Of a stretch of 64,000 nt of DNA, positions 37,603 through 46,675 are shown in pieces. This stretch comes from Rostratula benghalensis (taxonomy: Eukaryota; Chordata; Aves; Charadriiformes; Rostratulidae). The stretch is from NCBI GenBank assembly GCA_013399305.1, contig VXAI01000035.1, positions 195,015 through 259,014 of the forward strand. The letters run 5' to 3'. A model generated the notes under the pieces. That model searched no databases. It saw nothing but the letters and a program-made list of their open reading frames with translations, and had not been told where the DNA came from. The number at the start of each line of letters is the position of its first letter. Within the stretch, counting starts at the first letter, position 1. The position numbers and the translations under genes are program-made.

Positions 37603-38086
37603 AAGTGTTGGTTTAGGTAAGTTCCATGTTTTTCACGGGGAAGGTTATTTTCCAACCTGCTCTGCTAGTGAGTGACATTCCCTGAATTGTGAGAGTTCAA
37701 AAACCTTCCAGAAAACTTCTGTTTGATTTCCAGGTGTTGTTATGGTAATTCACGATGTTTTTATTTACAATGTAATTGTTCCCAGTGCAATTGTTTTTGC
37801 AACCAGAAAAGACGACAGATCAAATGATAGTTACAGTTTTGAATTTACCGGGCTGCAGAAGATTTATATCTTTTGGGGTTTTTTTTCTTTCAAATTTTGC
37901 ATTTTAAAATATTTTTTTAAAAACCCAAAATACAGGGAGAGTGTTTCTTTATCACTGACTCCTGTAGGCTGTCTGCAGCTAGTCTGGCCTGAGGATGAGA
38001 TTGCAAATGATACCTAGTTCCTGGAATATAAATTAGTCCCTAACTTCTCAAAATCAAATTCATTATATTCTTTCTTATTTTTTCAG
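37603..38086. other. unique stretch, no gene seen
   Basis: AT-rich DNA with T runs. It ends in the pyrimidine tract of the next exon-like segment. Confidence 0.5.
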
Positions 38087-38163
38087 AACAAGGGGAGACA
38101 TCAGTTAAATTGTCACAAATACCATTGTGAAACAGTGTCTAATTTCCCAGATTCATCCAAAAG
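38087..38163 (+). other. candidate internal coding exon, 77 nt
   Basis: A very good acceptor (TTCTTTCTTATTTTTTCAG) ends at 38086 and a good donor AAAAG|GTATGC starts at 38164. Of the three frames only the one starting with the first base is open. It has 25 codons containing NKGRHQLNCHKYHCETVS and leaves two bases. The two cysteines, spaced C-x4-C, and the hydrophilic texture look protein-like, but I recognise no family. The entry phase is 0 and the exit phase 2, so it could precede 52431-52499 or 61722-61780 in a spliced message. Chance cannot be excluded. Confidence 0.25.
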
Positions 38164-39876
38164 GTATGCTTTCAGATTTCAAGAACCTCTCTTTCACCTC
38201 TGTTCCACAAATAGCTTTATGCTGAGATGAAGTGTAGACAAATACACAATAGAACCTAAATATCACTTTCTAATAGGAACTGCTGAGGGGTGTGTGCTAT
38301 ATCCTCTCATAGCAACCATAGGCCACATCTCAGATTTGGAGGCTGAATGGATCCTATGCAATGGTTTCCATGGTTGCACAGGGTTTCATGTACCCAATAA
38401 TATTAATATTCCAGTCTTTAATAGAATAACTTGTACAAAGGCAGTTTCCCCCTCTTTATTTCCAATCTTAAATTATTACTGTGTAAATGATCGAGTAAAC
38501 TATAGCAGGAAAGTTATTATATTAAAACTTTAAATATTGTTGAGATTGATTTAGTGTGAGCACAAGCCTACAGTAGTTATATAAGCAAAATTTCAGGTGC
38601 CTCCTGAGTCAAAGCTGTAGGATTTGGCTGGTAAAATAATGATGGTTTTTTATTTACCAGCTTATTAGTAACCATTTGTCTTAACAAAAGTTTGATTCCC
38701 ACTTTTGTCTGACAAAGTTAAGAGTACTAACAATGGCTGACCATTTTTGGAAGAAAACAGTGTGAGGCTGAGAACTTATGGGGGGAATCTCAGTTGTGAT
38801 AATGTGAATTATACTTTAAGTCCTTTAAGTTATGTTGGATCAACGAAAAAAAAAATATTTAAGGGAATGTTTTAATGTTTTTGTGTTTTTAGTACTGAGT
38901 TGGGGGTGGTTATTGTATTTGCCTTTGTCCCCTAGGGTTTTCAAAGCTTTGCTTCTGTTGGAAGTTGTCCGCTACCTGATTTTTTTATGTCCTCCTGAAA
39001 AATCTCAGCTGTTAATTGTGGTAGATATTATGGAGAAGAGCACTCCAGAACTACACCTTAGCCAACAGTCAAAGAAGTCCCAAGTAAACATTAATGTGCC
39101 TGGGTAGCTCCACTTGACTGGGACTTTCATTCAACTTCAAACCACAAATGCTTAGGCTGTATGAATTATTCCTTTCCAGACGGCAATAACTTGCAGGTGC
39201 TGTCCTACTTCTGGGACAAGCCATGGCTGAATGAGGAGTAGGATCACGGGGAAACCATGCTATGAGGAAGTGGCATCGTATATCTGTCTGTCTGATTTAC
39301 AGGAGAAAGAACTGCCAGAATATTTGTATTTGACTTTTCAAGCCTTGTTGGGTATGTCCAGCCCTACTCAAGCATGTGGCGTAAGTATCCATCCCAGTAC
39401 CGCAGGATAAAATATGCAGAGATCTTAAGAGAGCTCTTCAGAAATACAACAGAGAGCTTAAAGAAATTGTTCAAATGTGTGTGACTTTTGACATTTATAA
39501 CGGTTAGTTGCTACTGAAATGTAATCAGTACTGACTTCTGGCCTCTGCTCTACAACTGAAAGCCTGTGAGAGCGCATAGAGCTCTCTAAACCTTCCAGTG
39601 ATTTATCTGAAGTGTTTATTATCTGGCTCATGAGATGCGTACTAAAGTACTGTTTACGAAGAAGAGCTCAGTGTGAAAAAAGGTTATATTCTAAGCTTGT
39701 GTAAACTGTTGTTTTCTCACTGAAGTCAACAAAGTTGCCTTGTGATGTACCCCAGCAGAGGATCTGGTCTCGTAACGAATGTTCTATGTATTGTTCTTGG
39801 CTACATCCATGAATATTTCAGAGTGAGCTGAAGCTGGGCTCTGAATGCATTCATTCATAGACCACTGTATAAATGA
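38164..39876. other. unique stretch, no gene seen
   Basis: No repeat or RNA gene is recognised. Open frames are short and unremarkable. Confidence 0.5.
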
Positions 39877-40062
39877 TCAAAGGAGAGGCTTCTTGATCTT
39901 GTATGTAATAAATCCTCTGCTTTCGGGTTTACTGAACTGGAGACCATCATAGAAATGCTTGTTCCTCACGTACAGATCAGGAAGCTGGAATGGAGTATTA
40001 CTCACGTTGGACATATGCCTCTGGAACTCCAGGAATTGCTTGGCACGTTCAAAGGAGTGCAC
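39877..40062 (-). other. protein-like minus-strand open frame
   Basis: The minus frame gives a 61-residue product with protein-like texture (FERAKQFLEFQRHMSN, then DLYVRNKHFYDGLQFSKPES), ending IKKPLL at a TGA. Its first codon is GTG, and an in-frame stop lies four codons upstream. The frame would therefore need to begin at a splice acceptor. The nearest AG sites on that strand (after CTGCCTCAATTCAG) place a stop in this frame. A donor-like GTGAGG follows DLY. No homologue is recognised. The plus strand is also open here (39959-40189). Confidence 0.12.
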
Positions 40063-40990
40063 AGAAGGATCTCAGCTTTCGTTTGCTGCTGAATTGAGGC
40101 AGGTATGGTCAGCCCGCATGGATCATGTCTTTGGAGACATTGCTCACTGCTTCAGGTCAAGTAGTGGCAGAGAAGGAGCATTTACCTGAACACCTGAAAA
40201 ATGCAAGGAGAAGGAAAGGTGGCTGATTTGAAAACATCTGATATGTGTTGGGATAAGATATTTTTTTTTTATTTCAAGCTGTTATAGAAACATTGCCTAG
40301 ATTTTTAATAAGGTTTTATCTGAGTTTGCAATTCAACTAGTTTTGTTTTGCATCTTGCAGGTTTGTTTACAGAACAATGGTAAGTCCTTAGAGCAAAACT
40401 GATGTGAAAGAGGTTTTTTGGGTAATGAAAGAAGTACAGAATTCTCCTTAGACAGAATAGTCTTTTGCCAACTGTCCAAGTGGTAATGCTCACATAAGGA
40501 TTGTTTAAAAGCAACGTTTTCTAAGGTCACTTACAACCTGAAGATATCATATAAATCTGTACAAGGAAGACTAACATTGAAAGTAAAATTCAGAACTTTT
40601 TTACTCTTTCCAGGTTTCTTAAGGGGATCTTAATACTTTCTTCAATAGTATACGTTTATTATTATATACAATTGATTCATGGGATTGGCAGTGCTCAAAT
40701 CTGATCTCAGTCAAATGAACACTTTAAATATTGTAGCAGGGAGATTTGCTTATCTCTGTACATTGCTGTGGATGTCCCCCATGGTATACTGGCTGCCAGA
40801 TATTTTTCAAATCAAAACCATTTTCACCAAGGACTCCTGTGATGCATATCTTCCTTGCAAAGGGCACAGAAACAGTGACAGGTGGAAAATACAGTCTTGT
40901 GAGGCAATATTTCCTAAGAGAAATACTTCTCTTATGGGGTAAAATATTTTAACTTCAAATACTAACTTATTTCAATTTTTTTCCCTGTAG

Positions 40991-41047
40991 AACTGCTCAC
41001 CTTGATACTGGTGAAGTTTCCCAGAAACCCAAAGTATGTGCCTGAAG
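40991..41047 (+). other. candidate exon, 57 nt, phase 1-1
   Basis: A strong acceptor (CAATTTTTTTCCCTGTAG) ends at 40990 and a donor GAAG|GTACAC starts at 41048. One frame is open (first two bases complete a codon), reading LLTLILVKFPRNPKYVPE with one base left. The length is a multiple of three and the phase class is the same as 9270-9368 and 56779-56901. The peptide is hydrophobic then basic. No family is recognised. Confidence 0.18.
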
Positions 41048-43089
41048 GTACACATCCACACACCTCCAGACACTTTGTAGGACACAGATACATAAACTTA
41101 TTTTCATACTTGAGCTTATACTTAGACATACATTGCCTCTCCTCCTCCTCCTATTAGGAAGGATTACCCAGAACTGCTATTATTGTCTGAACAAGAGTGG
41201 TCAGTATGGTCCATCACAAGATGCTTTAGCAGAAGCTGAGATGTGACTTCTTTAAATGTGAAATAAAACCCTTTGTGAATTGTTTCCTTTAGTTAGCCAA
41301 ACCAAAAGACATTGCCCTAGTATCGGGTCCTGCCAGCCAGCATCAAAAGAATTAAGTAGTAGATACACTAACATTGAAGATTTCCTGGGTATGTGTCTGT
41401 GGTACCAATACCAAAGCCCCTCAACACCAGAGATGGATCACAACTCCATTCACAACTTTATCCAACTCACAGATAAAGCCCAATCAATTTCAATTGGTGA
41501 GAGAGTTGCTTGACATCTATTTAATGATTCTCTAGAAAAGTAGTAAGGTCTTGCCAGCTACACCTAAGTTGTACTGATTTATTTGCTAGTGTTGCACTGC
41601 TGGGCATGAGTTGGGATGTTGTGGCTTCCTGGTACCTGGTCTCATCACATCTTTTTATGATCAGTGGTCTGAATTGCATTGCCATGACTAAATGACATAA
41701 AAAGGAAATAGTGGTCTATCACAGTCCCTGTCCCTTATTAGCTATACAAAGTACCTCAGGTTGCCTGAATTGAATTTATATTCTTTATAAAATTAGAGGT
41801 GCTGACATTTTTTTTTTTCCTGCTAGCTGGATCTTGTAGCTATGGCCACTTTTACTCACAAACAAGGTCACTTTTGTGAATTTTGAAAACCCCTGTGTGT
41901 TGTCACCTCTGTAGAGGGTATATGAATCTTTCCTGCTCAGAATTCAAGTTGTCTGGATGAGTGAGTGCAAGCTGGGTTTTTGAAATTTTCAAGGGTTTGT
42001 CATTTGTGTCATGTCTTCCTACACTTAACTGCCATAACTAATAAAAAACAAGGGCCCAAATCTGGCAAATTAGTGATAGGATTGCTCTGTGCATCCATGC
42101 TAACCTATGCATCACCCTTCTTTGTTCAGTTATCCAAGAGGTTAACGGAGAATCATGCCCTTTTGAATGGTAATTTTGCCAGTGACATCAACTGGGACAA
42201 GATTATTGATTGTCTGAGACAAAGCTTAGAAGATAATTGTTGTTTTTAACTGTTAATTCTATAACATTATCCCAGTCACTTGATACATCTCCGAGTTACT
42301 TGATGTCTATCTTTATGCCCTTCCACTTGCTTTTGGGAATTCACATGCTTCTGCAAATACATATGCAAAAGATTCACTGCACTTTCTTATTTGTAAACAA
42401 AAAAATGTTTGGAATCATGTCCTGATAAAGGCAGCCATTATGAACACAAGACTGAGCTGCAGTTACACCTGTGTTTGTCTATAGAAGCTGATCAGTAAAT
42501 CCTTGTGCACTTGCAGCCGTGGGTCAAGATGCTGAAGATGCAGAAGGATGAAGGAACGTTGCACGCTGCTAACGTCCCACTGCAGGGATACCTCCCCCCT
42601 TCGGAGAACCGTATGCAGACCCTCACATCCTTCACTCGGCAGGATTTGTGTGACAGGAGAGTTGCTACCTGCCACCTGGCGTGTCTCATACTGGGAGACA
42701 GGTCTATGAAGTAATGGAGCCTGGCTGGCTGCAGGCAGGGCTGCTGTACTACATCCAAAGCAAGCTTGCCAGTCAGCAAACGCTGCATTAATCTTTGGGG
42801 AGCGTTTGTTTTGCTTGTTTTACTGGGCTGAGTTTCAAGGAACTGATAATGTGTTCATGAGCAGTTCTACCCTTGCGGACCATTTTTCGAAACGAAGTGT
42901 GAAGACCGATGCTCCTCAGGTTGGGTGGAACACGGGTGTGAAAGGGTTATGTACGGTCTTGCTTCAGTGTGTGAGCTTATGGTGCTTTTTGAGTGTGTGT
43001 TAATATGTCTGTGCAGGTACACTTGGGAGAGTGGAGTTATGGGTCTTTGAAGTCTGATGAGTGTTTTTAAAAATGTGTCTTGGACACGA
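41048..43089. other. unique stretch, no gene seen
   Basis: A (CCT)n run lies near 41136-41152. Overlapping frames on both strands at 42460-42790 lie in a GC-richer patch and have no domain. Nothing else is recognised. Confidence 0.5.
41136..41152 (+). repeat. (CCT)n short tandem repeat
   Basis: Four pure CCT units after CTCT. Confidence 0.75.
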
Positions 43090-43298
43090 TTTCCTATGAG
43101 GAAAAACTTCTTCACGGTGAGGGTGACGAAACACTGGAACAGGCTGCCCGGAGAGGTTGTGGAGTCTCCTTCTCTGGAGACATTCAAAACCCACCTGGAT
43201 GCATTCCTGTGTGACCTGATCTAGGTGTTCCTGCTCTGGCAGGGGGATTGGCAATCTCTTGAGGTCCCTTCCAAACCCTAAGATTCTGTGATTCTGTG
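43090..43298 (+). mobile_element. CR1 LINE 3' end, ATTCTGTG-tailed
   Basis: The frame reads [20 protein letters not shown], continues [19 protein letters not shown], and stops at TAG, the conserved end of CR1 ORF2. The 3' tail runs through GGGGGATTGGCAATCTC and GAGGTCCCTTCCAAACCC to GATTCTGTGATTCTGTG. The ATTCTGTG tail and the FLCDLI ending mark a different subfamily from the copies at 43845 and 50734. It is only about 200 bp long, a typical severe 5' truncation. Confidence 0.95.
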
Positions 43299-43844
43299 AC
43301 CTGCTCCTACTCTATTGGCGCTAATTCTGCCAGTGGAGTTACCTCACTGCAATTTGCTTGCACAGAAATAGTAAAACCTTCAAACTGCTGAAGGAGAAAC
43401 TCGGAAGGCTTCTGAGGATTAGGTTAGATAAATACTTTCTTGCTCACAGGTTTTTAAGTACTGAAACGCCTAGAATTTGGGGAGCTAAATGACAGTGTCT
43501 CTGGCTTGTTCCCACTTGCAGTGTTGCTGCTCCATCCAGCTCTGTCACTGAAGTTACAGTTCTCACAAGTGCTTAAAACCCCATCCTTCAAAGTATTTCT
43601 CATTTAGTTCCTCCAAGCAAAAAGGAATTCAGATACTTACGTACTCTTTCGGATGTGAAAAATTCAAGTGTGATTCTGGGCCCTCCCAGGTGTGTGGTAA
43701 CTTTAAACAGGAGCCATTTTTCTGGATTTCTTTTGGGTTTTTTGAAGATACTCAGTGCTATTTGTTGACTTGCAAAAAAAAGTAGCGATGTTTCCACAAG
43801 ACAAGAGAATTTTAGCATCCCGGGTGAAGGTGTCCTGCAGGATA
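43299..43844. other. unique spacer between two CR1 copies
   Basis: About 545 bp separate two CR1 insertions of different subfamilies in the same orientation. No gene is seen. Confidence 0.5.
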
Positions 43845-44137
43845 GCTGGGGAGGGACTCTTTATCAGGGAGTGGAGCAATAGAATGAGGGATAATGGTTT
43901 GAAACTGAAAGAGGGGAGATTCAGATTAGATACCAGGAAGAATTTGTTCCCTGTGAGGGTGGTGAGACACTGGAACAGGTTGCCCAGAGAAGCTGTGGCT
44001 GCCCCATCCCTGAGGGGCAGAAGGCCAGGCTGGATGGGGCATTGAGTGCCCTGGTCTAGTGGGAGGTGTCCCTGCCTGTAGCAGGGGGTTGGAACTCAAT
44101 GATCCCTTCCAACTTGAACCATTTTAAGATTCTATGA
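43845..44137 (+). mobile_element. CR1 LINE 3' end, ATTCTATG-tailed
   Basis: Homology starts near AGCTGGGGAGGGACTCTTTA and covers GAAAGAGGGGAGATTCAGAT. It then covers the ORF2 end (FRLDTRKNLFPVRVVRHWNR, then LPREAVAAPS), where a small deletion breaks the frame. The 3' tail ends TAAGATTCTATGA. It is the same subfamily as the copy at 50734-51037, with which it shares long near-identical runs. Confidence 0.95.
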
Positions 44138-44766
44138 GAACAGAAGGATGCACTACAGTCTCGAGGTCTTTTGATCTGTTTATGCACTCTGGAAAGATGG
44201 GGCTGGGTAATCAGTCTGTTATAAAATGCTGATCTTTTATGGTGTCAGGATATCCTGAATCCAGTGGATGGTGTTCCATATGCACATGCTTTCCCTGGAA
44301 ACTTTTGCTGAGAAGAAATCTTTTACTTAAAATCTATTCCACTAAGAGTACTCCAAAGGTAGTACTATACACAGCAGTGTATTTTTAAAGCTATTTTTGA
44401 TGAAAATATATACCCTCTGATTAAATTTCAGGCAGAAGTTTATGTGGAAAAGGTTTGGGATGGGGAAGGAAGGGGAATAATTCAGTGCTTTTCTGTTTTA
44501 TGGCTTGTAATTTTTCAGAAATTGTAGTCTCCTTTACTGTTACCCTAATCTTGCCTCTTTTCCTACACAATAAAGATGACTAAAAATATGGAAATTAAAA
44601 AAATATGGATGTATGACAGTGTGGGGTATGTTGTGTCACATGGGAGTTGAACTATAGGATGCAATGCAATGCCTACAAATTACAAGTACAATTTCTCTTG
44701 TAGAACTTACCCTTGTAATTTTTCTGAGCAGGTTTGGTCCTTTTGCATGTATTCTAGAAAATATAG
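44138..44766. other. AT-rich unique stretch, no gene seen
   Basis: No repeat or convincing frame is present. Confidence 0.5.
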
Positions 44767-45438
44767 CAGAAATTCTTTGGAAAAACAAAGGATTTTCATA
44801 TCTTTTGCAATTCCTGCAGTGAGAGTGGAGACTTCAAGCTGATTCCTAAGAACAGCCCAATGTACATATCTGAGGGTGAAAGAACAACCATGTCACTTCT
44901 TTGGAACGTGATCTCAAGTTCACTGAAGTGGATGAAAAAGCTCCTGTTGGGTTTAAGTAGACCCAGCCTTTACGTGGTGAACAGAAGACGTGTGTCTCAT
45001 CTGCTTAAATGTGAAAATGTTATTGGTAATTTATGTTGATAGAAAGAGCACATGGTAACTTTCTTCCTGCATTTCTATAACAGGAGGCAAAAGGTTCCAA
45101 GTGCGCAGTTCAAAAACATCAAGGATGCATTTGCCTACAACCAGCAGGATGATAGTGACACAACCAACCATTAGGTTCTTTTAAGAACATTTGATGGAAG
45201 GCAAAGCATCAGGCACGAGCCTCCCATTACCATCCCACCCAAAGATGACAGCTTGCCATTCCTGGTGAGCAGTGTCATCAAGCTTGCAGACGGGGCGATA
45301 GTTCTTACTGAAACGCCTGTGTTGATATTTTCTGATATTTATTCAAGTGATGACTATATACGCTCTATAAAATAAGTGAGCCAACAAGTAGCAGAGACAT
45401 TATCAAGGAATCCACTGCAAATGGGCCAGACAGGGCAC
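44767..45438 (+). other. possible decayed coding sequence in one frame
   Basis: A single plus frame stays mostly open for about 224 codons, with stops only at 45037 (TGA), 45040 (TAG), 45172 (TAG) and 45373 (TAA). The open pieces look protein-like: SGDFKLIPKNSPMYISEGER near 44824, QFKNIKDAFAYNQQDDSDTT near 45133, and PPITIPPKDDSLPFLVSSVI near 45223. In random AT-rich DNA about ten stops would be expected. The frame does not shift, so any loss would be by nonsense changes only. I recognise no family, and no poly(A) tract or repeat end marks a retrocopy. It may be a pseudogene remnant, or chance. Confidence 0.18.
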
Positions 45439-45783
45439 TGAAGTCTGTGGAGGTGACATTCTGCTCAACAACAGAGCAACTAACTTAACTTCTGGGAGTA
45501 TGAGAGTATGTTGTCTACACCAGCTAACAATGCATAACAGCTGTTGCACCTGTCATATGATGAATGAGGTTACCTTGGGCTGGAATTAATAGAGGGCTAA
45601 TGGGAGAAGAGAAAAACAGCAAATGACTACCTAAAATGATCTGTGATGGATCATGTATTTTTAAGATATCCCTGTGTCAATGTGCTTGCAAAGAGATCTC
45701 TTCTACAGCCTTGTTTAACATCATCATTTTGGAGAGGAGATTTTTCAGGACTCATTTGAGTTCATTTCATCTGGCAGTGACAG

Positions 45784-45842
45784 AATGATTCTTGGCCTTT
45801 TGGCTAAGATCAAGTGTTTTATCTGTTCTTATCAGTTTAATA
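45784..45842 (+). pseudogene. U2 snRNA 5'-end pseudogene
   Basis: The sequence TTGGCCTTTTGGCTAAGATC, then AAGTG, then ATCTGTTCTTATCAGTTTAA matches the first ~59 nt of vertebrate U2 snRNA. U2 base 11 corresponds to 45794 and base 59 to 45842. Between these there are only two differences, A35T and G36T. They change the branch-point recognition core GTAGTA to GTTTTA. The first ten bases show four differences, including C10T. After base 59 the homology stops: the Sm site and stem-loops III and IV are missing, and no proximal or distal U2 promoter element is seen upstream. It is therefore a truncated, non-functional copy, probably made by reverse transcription. A T-rich tract follows at 45885-45911. 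Confidence 0.93.
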
Positions 45843-46586
45843 GTCAAGAATCTCCTAATCTTTGATGCTTAAATAAGTATGGCTTTTTTCTTTCTTTTTT
45901 TTTTTTTTAAGATGACATAGCATTCAAAATATTTGAAAGCCAGGCAGAAGACATAGTAGGAAATTGTGCAGGAATGAGATATCTGAAGTCACTCATCTGT
46001 AACAGCATGATGTTTTATATGTCCGATTCCTGGTTTAAATGAATGACTTAAGATCAACAGAGTTGCTCTGGATTTTCACCAGTGTTAAAACTGGTGAGAG
46101 CAAAAGCAAAAAGTCTGATTGACTTTTTCTTTGCTTCTGTAGGTATGCTGATTCAAATTATTTGTTTATGTGTTTCAAAGAAACAAACACAGAAAATTAA
46201 TAGAAATGTCACGACACTTAAAAAAACCCCCATTTTTATGAACTGATGAGCTGAGAGCGGTGCTGGTAGCAGCAGAGTGGGATCAGTCAGTGGTCAGATA
46301 CCATATGTTGGATCTCCACAATTTTCAGCCATCTTTGAGACTGATGCCTCCTGTTACATGAGCCAGAGGAAGCCTGGAACTACACAACTTGTCAAATAAA
46401 CTTGCACAATCACAAGGTATCACCTCTGCTCTCCAGATACCCAGTCTTCAGACAATTATCTTCCATGTGCTGTTAGTACTTTGCTTCTCTCACTTCTCCG
46501 GTGTACATATGAAACTGTCGAGCTGAATTACACTTTATAAGGTGATAGGGAAAAGATCTAACATCTATTTTTTTCCCCTTTTACAG
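45843..46586. other. unique stretch, no gene seen
   Basis: T-rich tract at 45885-45911. The remainder is AT-rich and unremarkable. Confidence 0.5.
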
Positions 46587-46675
46587 GTTTGTACAGTGCA
46601 AAGAAGTAAATTTTTACAGCCTAAAAAACAACCAAGCAGAACAAGTCTTGCTACTTCTGAATTGACATCTTTCAG
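46587..46675 (+). other. candidate internal coding exon, 89 nt
   Basis: A near-ideal acceptor (ATTTTTTTCCCCTTTTACAG) ends at 46586 and a strong donor TTCAG|GTAAAA starts at 46676. The frame from the first base is open throughout: 29 codons (VCTVQRSKFLQPKKQPSRTS, then LATSELTSF) with two bases left. The peptide is basic and serine/threonine-rich, without a recognised domain. Entry phase is 0, compatible with the exit of the 16201-16304 segment. Exit phase is 2, compatible with 52431-52499. By splice signals it is one of the best exon-like segments in the window, but without homology it stays uncertain and could be part of a non-coding transcript. Confidence 0.28.

Noticed and set aside
40361..40379. 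19-nt segment between a strong acceptor (CATCTTGCAG) and ATG|GTAAGT
   Set aside because: It is too short to be supported as an exon without transcript evidence.
43755..44045. 96-codon plus-strand frame with RVVRHWNRLPREAV
   Set aside because: The protein text is the CR1 ORF2 C-terminus, not a host gene.
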